A stretch of DNA of 64,000 nt, from positions 1 through 64,000 of the forward strand of contig CAJJBJ010000011.1 of the NCBI GenBank assembly GCA_905182455.1, written 5' to 3'. Of the stretch, positions 47,102-55,500 are shown in pieces (position 1 is the first letter of the stretch; each line of letters opens with the position of its first letter). Origin of the DNA: an uncultured Planktomarina sp. (GTDB taxonomy: Bacteria > Pseudomonadota > Alphaproteobacteria > Rhodobacterales > Rhodobacteraceae). Both the position numbers and the translations under genes were made by a program. The notes below the pieces were generated by a model. That model did no database searches. It was not told the origin of the DNA and saw only the letters and a list, made by a program, of their open reading frames with translations.

Positions 47102-47598
47102 AACGACCTGAACCTGTTATCCAAGTGAAACGCCGCCGCGATCTCGCACTGTCGGTGATTGTTAATCAAGTGCCCTATATCGAATTTTTGGGCGTGAGCT
47201 TTGATCGCCATGGCGATCAATTGACCGCAACCATGGCATTTCACGATGACCTAATCGGTAATCCGGCCTTACCAGCCTTGCACGGTGGGGCCACGGCAGC
47301 ATTCTTGGAAGTTACCGCAATTATCGGCTTGGCTTGGACATCGCTTTGGGGCGAGATTGAAGGCGAAAGCTTGGACATAGAAGCGGTGCAAACCGGTGTT
47401 TTGGCTTTGCCGAAAACCATTGACTTTACCGTTGACTACCTGCGGCCCGGCTTGCCGCGCGATGCCTACGCCCGTGCGCGGGTCAACCGGTCGGGGCGAC
47501 GCTATGCATCGGTGCATGTGGAGGCATGGCAGGACAACCGAGACCGCCTGTTTGCCGAAGCGTCAGGCCACTTCCTGATGCCACAACGCGATGGCTGA
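47098..47598 (+). CDS. PaaI-family hotdog thioesterase (2)
   Basis: 166 residues. The same fold as its upstream neighbour, with motif LHGGATAAFLEVTAIIG: the position that is Asp in the first copy is Glu here. TIDFTVDYLRPGLPRDAYAR follows. The two could form a heteromer, an idea based only on coupling and similarity. Overlaps the MATE gene by eight bases. Confidence 0.85.
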   Translation: MKRPEPVIQVKRRRDLALSVIVNQVPYIEFLGVSFDRHGDQLTATMAFHDDLIGNPALPALHGGATAAFLEVTAIIGLAWTSLWGEIEGESLDIEAVQTGVLALPKTIDFTVDYLRPGLPRDAYARARVNRSGRRYASVHVEAWQDNRDRLFAEASGHFLMPQRDG

Positions 47599-48913
47599 TC
47601 ATACCTTTGGAATAACGCACCGACGGGTGCTGACCATTGCCATTCCCATTGTCATTTCCAATGCGACCGTGCCAATTTTAGGAGCCGTTGACACCGGTGT
47701 TATCGGCCAGTTGGGCGCGGCTGCTCCGATTGGTGCGGTGGGGATTGGTGCGATTATTCTCGGTGCATTGTACTGGATCTTTGGCTTTCTGCGCATGGGC
47801 ACCGTGGGCTTGACCAGCCAAGCCCTTGGAGCTGGAGATAAGCCCGAAGTCACCGCATTGTTTTTTAGGGCAACAGGCATTGGCGTGTTGGCCGGGCTTG
47901 GTTTTATCCTGTTTCAAGCCCCCATGTTTGCGGGTGCATTTTGGGTGTCGCCCGCCTCGGCTGAGGTTGAGGCTTTGGCGCGGGATTACATGTCGATCCG
48001 AGTATGGTCGGCTCCTGCCGCCATTGCAATTTATGGCCTGAGCGGATGGCTGATAGCGCAGGAACGCACCGGGGCTGTGTTGATGATCCAATTGCTGATG
48101 AACCTGTCCAACATACTGCTTGATCTGTGGTTTGTCTTGGGGCTGGGCCTCGGGGTGGAAGGCGTGGCTGTTGCTACTTTGATTGCAGAATGGAGTGGGC
48201 TGGTGCTGGGGCTCTATCTATGTCGCTCAGTCTTAAACGGGCTGGCGTGGCCTATGTGGCAGCAAATTTTTGACCGATTGCGACTAATCCGCATGGCGCA
48301 GGTCAATCTCGATATTCTGATCCGTTCGGTTTTGCTGCAAGCGGGGTTTGTCAGCTTTCTGTTCTTTGGTGCGGATTTGGGCGACGTGACACTCGCGGCC
48401 AATCAGGTTTTACTGCAATTTGTCTATATGGCCTCCTATGCGATGGATGGGTTTGTTTTTGCGGCAGAGTCCTTAGTGGGTCAAGCGATGGGCGCGCGGG
48501 CCGTGGCGCAGTTGCGGCGTGGGGCCTCTGTGACTGCAATTTGGGCCTTTGGCTCAGCGGTCTTCATGGCGGCAATGTTTTGGGCTTTTGGCCCGGTTGT
48601 GATCGATGTGATGGCCAAGGATGCCAGCGTGCAAGAGGCCGCGCGCATGTATTTGCCGCATATGGCCTTAGCGCCTCTTCTGGGCGCACTTGCTTGGATG
48701 CTGGATGGGGTGTTCATCGGCGCCACCCGCACCCGCGACATGCGCAATATGATGATTGTGTCATTCTTGGGCTATTGCGTTCTGGTGGCTTTATTGTTGC
48801 CCGGCCTTGGGAATCACGGGCTTTGGCTTGCGATGAATGGATTTTTCATCCTGCGGGGCATGAGCTTGGCCCTCAGATACCCCGCCTTGGAGCGCGCAGC
48901 CGCATGCCCCTAA
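47591..48913 (+). CDS. MATE family efflux transporter (DinF-like)
   Basis: 440 residues, twelve membrane helices in two MATE halves. Opening IAIPIVISNATVPILGAVDT and the later VAGLQ-like loops match the family (here ALGAGDKPEVTALF). DinF-type MATE pumps export cationic drugs or organic acids with Na+ or H+. Ends seven bases before the convergent pyrD. Third gene in an overlapping cluster with the two thioesterases. Confidence 0.92.
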   Translation: MADHTFGITHRRVLTIAIPIVISNATVPILGAVDTGVIGQLGAAAPIGAVGIGAIILGALYWIFGFLRMGTVGLTSQALGAGDKPEVTALFFRATGIGVLAGLGFILFQAPMFAGAFWVSPASAEVEALARDYMSIRVWSAPAAIAIYGLSGWLIAQERTGAVLMIQLLMNLSNILLDLWFVLGLGLGVEGVAVATLIAEWSGLVLGLYLCRSVLNGLAWPMWQQIFDRLRLIRMAQVNLDILIRSVLLQAGFVSFLFFGADLGDVTLAANQVLLQFVYMASYAMDGFVFAAESLVGQAMGARAVAQLRRGASVTAIWAFGSAVFMAAMFWAFGPVVIDVMAKDASVQEAARMYLPHMALAPLLGALAWMLDGVFIGATRTRDMRNMMIVSFLGYCVLVALLLPGLGNHGLWLAMNGFFILRGMSLALRYPALERAAACP

Positions 48914-48919
48914 GTGACC

Positions 48920-49981
48920 CTATAGCCAGTTTTCGGTTGATACGCCGATGGCCTGTGTCAGTTGTTCAACCCCATCAGTAGCCAAAAGTTGATCCATGCC
49001 ACGAGCTATTTTTGGCACCAATGACAGGCCTTGATAAACCATGGCAGAATAGAGCTGCACCGCGCAGGCACCGGCTTGAATTTTTGCATAGGCATCTTCA
49101 GCCGAACCGATCCCGCCCACACCTACAAGATCAATTTTGCCAGCTGTTGCCGCGCGCATTTTGGCCAAAACCCGCGTTGATTTTTTAAACAAGGGCCGGC
49201 CTGAGAGCCCGCCTTTTTGGTCACGGTCAGAAGAGTTCAGCCCGTCGCGGTCCAATGTGGTGTTGGTGCAGATGATCGCAGACAGTCCTGCAGCCAGGGC
49301 CAAATCGGCAATGTCTTGTATTTCAGCATCAGTGAGATCGGGCGCGATTTTGAGGAAAATTGGAATAGGTCGTGCCAGCAGCGCATTGGCCGTGTTCACG
49401 CGTCCCAGAAGATCTTCCAAAGCGGCCCGGCCCTGTAGATCCCGCAGCTTTTCGGTATTGGGTGAGGAAATGTTTACGGTTGCGAAATCAATATATGGGG
49501 CCGCGAGGCTGAGGACATGGCCAAAATCATCTGCGCGATCTGCACTGTCTTTATTGGCGCCCAGATTTAATCCGCGCGGAATGGTGGTCGCCGTTTGGGC
49601 AAGGCGGCGAGCAATCGAGTCGATGCCTTGGTTGTTGAACCCAAAGCGATTGATCACCGCATGATCTTGGGTGAGCCGAAACAATCGCGGCTTGGGATTG
49701 CCCACTTGAGGCCGTGGCGTGGCGGCGCCCACTTCCAAAAAGCCGAAACCGGCTTTGGACAAAGGCCCCAAGGTCTGAGCATTTTTATCGTAGCCAGCTG
49801 CTAGCCCAACGGGATTGGCCAAGGCGATGCCGCCCATGGATGTGGTGAGGCGCGGGCTGGTTACAGGGCCACCGTGCAGTGGCGCTAGGCCCCACTTGAG
49901 GGCTTGGATAGACAGGCCATGAGCGCGCTCTGGATCAAAACGATGCAGAAATTTAAGGCCAATATCTTCTAGTGCACTCAT
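48920..49981 (-). CDS. pyrD: dihydroorotate dehydrogenase (quinone)
   Basis: 353 residues, class 2 enzyme of the membrane side; oxidises dihydroorotate to orotate with FMN and ubiquinone. N-terminal helix for quinone entry ([20 protein letters not shown]), [27 protein letters not shown], and the catalytic Ser region [15 protein letters not shown] are present. ATGA overlap with the DUF952 gene upstream, a pairing I recall from other alphaproteobacteria. Confidence 0.96.
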   Translation of the reverse strand: MSALEDIGLKFLHRFDPERAHGLSIQALKWGLAPLHGGPVTSPRLTTSMGGIALANPVGLAAGYDKNAQTLGPLSKAGFGFLEVGAATPRPQVGNPKPRLFRLTQDHAVINRFGFNNQGIDSIARRLAQTATTIPRGLNLGANKDSADRADDFGHVLSLAAPYIDFATVNISSPNTEKLRDLQGRAALEDLLGRVNTANALLARPIPIFLKIAPDLTDAEIQDIADLALAAGLSAIICTNTTLDRDGLNSSDRDQKGGLSGRPLFKKSTRVLAKMRAATAGKIDLVGVGGIGSAEDAYAKIQAGACAVQLYSAMVYQGLSLVPKIARGMDQLLATDGVEQLTQAIGVSTENWL

Positions 49982-50313
49982 GTCATTTGATCCGGAAACT
50001 TATGCCGACCGTCTATCAGCGGCAGGGGCAGGCACCAAACCACGTCGTCAAGCTGTAGGCGCCGATAGAGATGTGGAAACTCCGCCCCGCCTCGAGATAC
50101 TTCCCATTTGATATCGCCGCCCAAAGCCGCGCCGTCCACTGCGGCAAGGTAGAGGCCTTCCACTTGTGCAAAGTGTTTGTCAGCTGTTTCCTGGGCCTGT
50201 GTGGCGGTGGAGAAATGAATGTAATCATCTGCTAAATCAATTGGGGCACCGGCCGTGTCACCCTGTGCTTGAAGGTCCTGCCATTCGTTGGAGCGGAATA
50301 TTTTATAAATCAT
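49978..50313 (-). CDS. DUF952 family protein
   Basis: 111 residues from ATG 50313 (50316 is equally possible); GGTGGG lies just upstream. DUF952 signature: [36 protein letters not shown] and [15 protein letters not shown]. Small soluble protein of unknown activity. The frame extends to 50430 without family similarity. Its stop overlaps the pyrD start by four bases (ATGA). Confidence 0.85.
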   Translation of the reverse strand: MIYKIFRSNEWQDLQAQGDTAGAPIDLADDYIHFSTATQAQETADKHFAQVEGLYLAAVDGAALGGDIKWEVSRGGAEFPHLYRRLQLDDVVWCLPLPLIDGRHKFPDQMT

Positions 50314-50452
50314 CATGTCCCACCTGTGCCGTGTGGCGGTAAATTCGTCAACTGCCGTTTGATCCCTTCGAGAGGCTGCCGCACCGGAATTGACTCGACT
50401 CGACTCAATAGATGTGGATCGTGGAGGCATCTAATCATTTTGGGGAAACACT

Positions 50453-52027
50453 ATGTTCAGAACTCTCTTCACCAGCGCGGCTGTGCTGGCAATCAGTGCC
50501 GGAGCTGCTGCCGCTGATTATTCACTCACCATCCTACACACCAATGATTTTCATGCCCGCTTTGAGCCAGTATCAAAATATGATAGCGGCTGCGGCGCGG
50601 AAGACAACGCGGAAGGCAAGTGCTTTGGTGGCTCTGCCCGTTTGGTCACAGCGATCAATGAGGCGCGTGCCAGGTCTGATAACTCGATCTTGGTTGATGG
50701 CGGCGATCAATTTCAGGGCACTTTATTTTACACCTATTACAAGGGTAAATTGGCCGCTGAGATGATGAATAAGATGGGCTATACCGCCATGACCGTGGGC
50801 AACCATGAGTTTGACGATGGTCCAGAGGTGCTGCGCGGCTTTGCGGATGCTCTAGACTTCCCAATTTTGATGTCAAATGCCGATATAAGTGGTGAGGCAT
50901 TGCTGCGCGATGTCATTCAGAAATCTGTCGTCATCGAGCAGGGCGGTGAAAAGATTGGCCTGATTGGCCTCACGCCGCAAGATACCGATGAGCTGGCCAG
51001 CCCGGGGCCGAATGTGGTGTTCTCTGATCCCTCTTCTGCGGTTCAAGGCGAGGTTAATAAGCTCACTGCTATGGGCGTGAATAAAATCATCGTTTTGTCG
51101 CATTCTGGTTATATGGTCGACCAAGCGGTTGCGGCCAATACCACGGGTGTTGATGTGATCGTTGGTGGGCATTCCAATACTTTGCTCTCCAACACCAATG
51201 AACGCGCAGAAGGCGCATATCCAACCATGGTTGGCGATACGGCGATTGTACAAGCATACGCTTATGGCAAGTTTTTGGGTGAGCTGAATGTCACTTTTGA
51301 TAATACGGGCAAGATTGTGCAGGCGGTGGGTGAGCCTTTGAGCTTAGATGGCACAGTGTCTGAAGACAGCGCACAAAGGATCGGATCGCGCAGGCGGCTA
51401 TACCGCTGGAAGAAATTCGCACTCAAGTTGTGGCCAAATCTTCGGCGGTTATTCAGGGCGATAGCAAGGTCTGCCGCGTAGCGGAATGTGAGATGGGCAA
51501 TCTGGTGGCCGATGCCATGCTCGATCGTGTGGCTGATCAAGGCGCGCAAATAGCCATTGCAAACTCAGGTGGTCTTCGTGCCAGTATTGATGCGGGCGAT
51601 GTCACCATGGGCGAAGTTTTGACTGTTTTGCCATTTCAAAACACTTTGGCGACATTTCAAATCTCTGGCCAGGGGGTCATTGATGCGCTCGAAAATGGTG
51701 TGAGTCAAGTTGAAGAAGTCAAAGGCCGGTTTCCACAGGTTGCCGGTTTGAAATTCACTTGGGATCCGAGCGTGGCCCCAAATGAGGGCCGTGTGGTTGA
51801 AGTTATGGTGGCCGAGGGCGCGGGCTTTGTTCCGATTGATCCGCCGCCATCTATATGGTGGTCACCAACAACTATGTCCGCACAGGCGGCGATGGCTATA
51901 AGATGTTCCGAGAAGGGCTGAACGCCTATGATTATGGCCCTGGGCTTGAGGTGGTCTTGGCTGAGTATATGGCCGAGCAAGGAGCATACTTATGCCCTAC
52001 CTAGATGGGCGCATCGCGTCTAAGTAG
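50453..52027 (+). pseudogene. UshA-type 5'-nucleotidase, three frameshifts
   Basis: Secreted metallophosphatase: signal peptide about 1-21, LTILHTNDFHARFEP, DGGDQFQGTLFYTYY and TVGNHEFDDG with the metal ligands, HSGYMVDQAVA and VGGHSNTLL. The first frame derails near 51375 and stops at 51481 (342 residues). A missing base there leads into RIAQAAIPLEEIRTQVVAKS and the substrate domain ANSGGLRASIDAGDVTMGE. A second missing base near 51845 leads to AIYMVVTNNYVRTGGDGYKM; a third near 51990 leads to MPYLDGRIASK and a stop at 52027. Corrected length about 525 residues. As written the C-terminal substrate-binding domain is lost. Confidence 0.87.
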
Positions 52028-52106
52028 TCGCGCATTGAAGTGGCCTCCTCCTGCGGGGGGCCATGGCTCCGGCGGGAGTATTGTCCGCCAGAAGAATTTT
52101 GGGTTG

Positions 52107-52128
52107 TCCCCCGGGGGAATTTATTCCC
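52107..52128. terminator. palindrome pair between convergent genes
   Basis: TCCCCCGGGGGA (52107-52118) is a perfect 12-bp palindrome, and GGGAAT-TT-ATTCCC (52115-52128) overlaps it and the stop codon of the minus-strand gene. Likely a two-way terminator between ushA and the trypsin-like gene. The upstream GC-rich stretch with CTCCGGCGGGAGTATT (52076 area) resembles an intergenic repeat common in Rhodobacteraceae. Confidence 0.45.
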
Positions 52129-53902
52129 AGCATTTAACCAAAGCGACCGTGGTCTGCGCCATCGCTGATAGGTCGATTGTGTCCATTATGGCGGATGTCT
52201 CTGCGGACTTAACGGCAGTATTTGAGTTCAGCAGCAGCGGCTTGATCAAGCGCCATGTGGCTGCAAAATTCACTGTGCTTGGCAATTGCCGCGCGCCGCC
52301 TTCGGACTTGGGCAGCAAGATGCCAATGACAGCGCCGGTTGGGCTGTAGACGGGACCGCCGATGTCGCCGGGCAGGGTTTCGATTTCCAGACGTGCGATA
52401 TCGCTCTCACCTTCCAGATTTTTTAGATCTTGCAGCAGACCTAGGGTCAGCGTGGGGGTGCCCAATTTGCCACCATAGGAGTAGCCACCGACAGAGATGT
52501 GCTGTGGCGCGCGCAGGGGGCTGGTCTGAAACTGTGGCACAGCCATGGGGGCCGCTTGTTGCTCAGGCTTCAATATTGCCAGCTTTGCGTTTTGCGCGAG
52601 GACGCGCAATGTGGTGCCGTCCCCCAGTTCAATCACGTCGCAACTTGCAAAATCTTGTGCTGCGGTCAAAACGTTGCCTTCTGCGTTCAAGAACACCCCA
52701 GATTGGGTGAAGGTGGGCTTGCGGAGAGCTAAGCCCCCCAGCAGATTTGTTGGCATAAGGCCGGACGCAAAAATAAGTGCATCCGGTAGTGCGCCGGGTA
52801 GCACCGTGAAGCTGTTGAACAGCTCATCTTCGACGCGTTGGCGGCGGGCGTCATCGCCCATGGGCCAGACTAGTAGCACGCCTTTGATCTCGCCGTCGCG
52901 CAGTCGCGCAAAGCCCGTGGTGTGCAGTTCGGTGTTGGATCCTTCAATCGTAAAGCTGGACTCGTTCAGCGCGCGGGGGCCATCCTTGGGGAGGATGCTC
53001 AGGGTTTGCAGCACATCATAGAGCGCCTTTAAACGCGCGTCGTCGCCGGTTTGGCTGATCAGAATAACCTGAGCTATCCGACCCTCGGCGGCTTGGAGCC
53101 GCACAAAGGGGGCATCATATTGGGCGGCGCCGAGGAGGGCGCTGGGCAATTGTATGGAAATGCCTGCTTGGGGCTCTGTCACTTTTGTGAAGCCCAAACC
53201 GGCCAGAAGGGTTTGGTAGTCTGTGATAAGTTCAGTACGTTGAGCCGCTGTTAGAACGCCGGTATCCTCATAGCCGTTGGAGATTTGCCAAGTGGCCATA
53301 GCGCCTCGGGTGCCGCGGCCATAGAGGCCATCAATCGCACTCTCATAAAAGCCTGCCCATGCTAGGGCGCGTTGGAGGTATTTTTTTTCGGCCGGTGTCA
53401 TGGCTTGCTCGGACTCAAATGCCTGTACCCGTTGTTCGGCGGGGCTGAGGCTTGGGGTGACCGCGTCTTGGACCTCAGGCACATCAGGTGCTTGCACTGT
53501 TGGCGAGGGTGTTGCGGGAGATGGCGCGGGTTCGCCCACAGATGGGGCTGGGTCTACCAGTGTTGCAGGGGTTGGGTAGATTTGGCGTCGATAGGAGGTG
53601 CCTGTGGTGATAAAGCTGCTGCGGGGGATCACTTCGGACTGGCGCAAGTCTTGCCAGACCCCATCTGCTGTATCCGCCTGATAGGGGCCGAGCGCCACGC
53701 CGAACCATCCCGCGCCGATGTCGAAACCGAGCACATTGTCAAAATCTGCACTGTAGTGTTCCATACTTTGTAAGGCGGCCGCACGCTCGGGCTGGGCCTC
53801 GATTTGTATCCATACACTTCCTGATTGCGCCAGTTGCGCCACAGTGGCGTGAGTCCAAAATAGGAAAATCGCAACAGCGCAGTGGATCACAGATTTTTTC
53901 AT
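52121..53902 (-). CDS. secreted peptidoglycan-binding / trypsin-fold protein with lost catalytic Ser
   Basis: 593 residues. Signal peptide about 1-22; an SPOR-like part (WIQIEAQPERAAALQSMEHY); a Pro-rich linker about 112-150; a peptidoglycan-binding domain (YLQRALAWAGFYESAIDGLYG); then a C-terminal trypsin fold from about 375. There the usual GDSGGP appears as LPGDIGGPVYSPTG, Ser replaced by Ile, and the catalytic-His region reads GNVLTAAQDFASC without His. So it should not be a protease; a structural or substrate-binding envelope role is inferred. Intact, 593 codons without interruption. Confidence 0.78.
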   Translation of the reverse strand: MKKSVIHCAVAIFLFWTHATVAQLAQSGSVWIQIEAQPERAAALQSMEHYSADFDNVLGFDIGAGWFGVALGPYQADTADGVWQDLRQSEVIPRSSFITTGTSYRRQIYPTPATLVDPAPSVGEPAPSPATPSPTVQAPDVPEVQDAVTPSLSPAEQRVQAFESEQAMTPAEKKYLQRALAWAGFYESAIDGLYGRGTRGAMATWQISNGYEDTGVLTAAQRTELITDYQTLLAGLGFTKVTEPQAGISIQLPSALLGAAQYDAPFVRLQAAEGRIAQVILISQTGDDARLKALYDVLQTLSILPKDGPRALNESSFTIEGSNTELHTTGFARLRDGEIKGVLLVWPMGDDARRQRVEDELFNSFTVLPGALPDALIFASGLMPTNLLGGLALRKPTFTQSGVFLNAEGNVLTAAQDFASCDVIELGDGTTLRVLAQNAKLAILKPEQQAAPMAVPQFQTSPLRAPQHISVGGYSYGGKLGTPTLTLGLLQDLKNLEGESDIARLEIETLPGDIGGPVYSPTGAVIGILLPKSEGGARQLPSTVNFAATWRLIKPLLLNSNTAVKSAETSAIMDTIDLSAMAQTTVALVKCWE

Positions 53903-54067
53903 CGGGTAGCCTTTAAAAATATTTGTGCCGTTATTTGTGTGATTGGCGGGTAAATCAAGCCAGTGCGCAAAAACTTTCCACGGTTGCGCTGATTTAGCAT
54001 CGGTGGCTTGATTGACGCTGGCCTATGCACGGCCTATTCAGGCGCCATGCCAGCGGCCGAGGATCAC

Positions 54068-54982
54068 ATGAACACTCCAAAATCATTCCAAGAGATTATT
54101 TTGCGCCTTCAGACCTATTGGGCCGAACAGGGCTGCGCGATTTTGCAGCCTTATGATATGGAAGTGGGGGCCGGCACATTTCATCCCGCCACCACGCTGC
54201 GGGCCTTGGGTTCCAAGCCATGGGCTGCGGCCTATGTGCAGCCGTCACGACGCCCCACTGATGGGCGCTATGGAGAGAATCCCAACCGATTGCAGCATTA
54301 TTACCAATATCAGGTTCTGATCAAACCGAGCCCGCCCAATCTGCAGGAGCTGTATCTGGGAAGCTTGAAGGCAATTGGCATCGATATGGCTTTCCATGAC
54401 ATCCGCTTTGTTGAAGATGACTGGGAAAGCCCGACGCTTGGGGCATGGGGTTTGGGCTGGGAAGTTTGGTGTGATGGCATGGAAGTGTCGCAGTTCACTT
54501 ATTTTCAGCAGGTTGGTGGCCATGATTGCCACCCGATTTCCGGCGAGCTGACCTATGGTCTTGAGCGTTTGGCGATGTATGTGCTGGGTGTGGATCACGT
54601 GATGGACATGCCATTCAACGATCCATCTGCGCCGATTCCGCTCACGTATGGCGATATCTTTAAACAAACCGAGGAAGAATACGCACGTTGGAACTTCGAT
54701 GTGGCCAATACGGATGTGTTGCTGCGCCAGTTTGAAGAAGCGGAAGCAGAGTGCCAAAATATTCTTGCCCAGGACCATATAGATCCGAAAACCGGCAAAC
54801 GCATCATCATGGTGCATCCCGCCTATGATCAATGCATCAAGGCGAGCCATATGTTCAATCTTCTGGATGCACGTGGTGTCATTTCGGTGACAGAGCGGCA
54901 GGCCTATATCGGCCGTGTCCGAACGCTGGCAACGAAATGTGCGGATGCATTTGTGCAAACCGCAGCAGCAGGGGTGGTCTGA
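54068..54982 (+). CDS. glyQ: glycine-tRNA ligase alpha subunit
   Basis: 304 residues from ATG 54068; earlier in-frame ATGs lack similarity. [20 protein letters not shown] and [20 protein letters not shown], then [19 protein letters not shown] with class II motif 2, and [20 protein letters not shown] with motif 3. Forms the alpha2beta2 enzyme with GlyS. The TGA overlaps the next start by one base (TGATG). Confidence 0.97.
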   Translation: MNTPKSFQEIILRLQTYWAEQGCAILQPYDMEVGAGTFHPATTLRALGSKPWAAAYVQPSRRPTDGRYGENPNRLQHYYQYQVLIKPSPPNLQELYLGSLKAIGIDMAFHDIRFVEDDWESPTLGAWGLGWEVWCDGMEVSQFTYFQQVGGHDCHPISGELTYGLERLAMYVLGVDHVMDMPFNDPSAPIPLTYGDIFKQTEEEYARWNFDVANTDVLLRQFEEAEAECQNILAQDHIDPKTGKRIIMVHPAYDQCIKASHMFNLLDARGVISVTERQAYIGRVRTLATKCADAFVQTAAAGVV

Positions 54983-55500
54983 TGTCTGCAAGTGGTAAAT
55001 TTGTAAGCGGTGGTATTGTGGCAGTGACAGCGGCCTTTGGGATCGGTGTCTATTATGCGCAGGTGTATGGCTATTATGAAACATTCTCGCAGGGGGACGT
55101 GTCTTTAACTTCGCTTGAGAGTGGCCAGCCAGAGCGTATCCCGGTGACTACCTTCGAAGGCATCGATGCCGACAGCAGCCCGATCCGCTACCGTGCCTGC
55201 TTCACGACCACTTTGAGCACTGCGCTTTTGACTGAGACCTTCACCACTCTTGATAAATCTGAACCACGCAATGCGCCGGATTGGTTTGAGTGTTTTGATG
55301 CAAATCAAATTGGCGAAGATTTGGAAGCACGCTTGGCCACGGCCTATATGGGCCAAGCGAATTATGAATTTGGCATCGACCGCATCGTGGCAATCTACGA
55401 TGATGGCCGCGGGTTTGTCTGGCATCAAATCAATGACTGTGGCGACAAGCTTTATGATGGCTCGCAGGCCTCTGACAATTGCCCGGAAAGGGATCAATAA
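54982..55500 (+). CDS. DUF6446-like membrane-anchored protein between glyQ and glyS
   Basis: 172 residues. One N-terminal membrane helix (about 8-28, GGIVAVTAAFGIGVYYAQVYG), the rest outside: FEGIDADSSPIRYRACFTTT, DWFECFDANQIGEDLEARLA and RGFVWHQINDCGDKLYDGSQ with several Cys residues. I recognise it as a Rhodobacteraceae protein found between the glycyl-tRNA synthetase genes. It overlaps glyQ by one base (TGATG) and glyS by one base (TAATG), so it is made in step with them. Function unknown; no link to tRNA charging is evident from a periplasmic domain. Confidence 0.8.
   Translation: MSASGKFVSGGIVAVTAAFGIGVYYAQVYGYYETFSQGDVSLTSLESGQPERIPVTTFEGIDADSSPIRYRACFTTTLSTALLTETFTTLDKSEPRNAPDWFECFDANQIGEDLEARLATAYMGQANYEFGIDRIVAIYDDGRGFVWHQINDCGDKLYDGSQASDNCPERDQ

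Noticed and set aside
50453-52027. Programmed ribosomal frameshifting in ushA
   Set aside because: Three separate shifts without slippery heptamers or obvious downstream structure; mutation or sequence error is simpler.
52050-52128. CRISPR-like or REP array in the GC-rich spacer
   Set aside because: Only two overlapping palindromes and one copy of the GC-rich motif; no repeat-spacer order.
54245-55084. 279-codon ORF on the minus strand
   Set aside because: Shadow of glyQ, rich in His/Arg/Gln as expected for an antisense frame.
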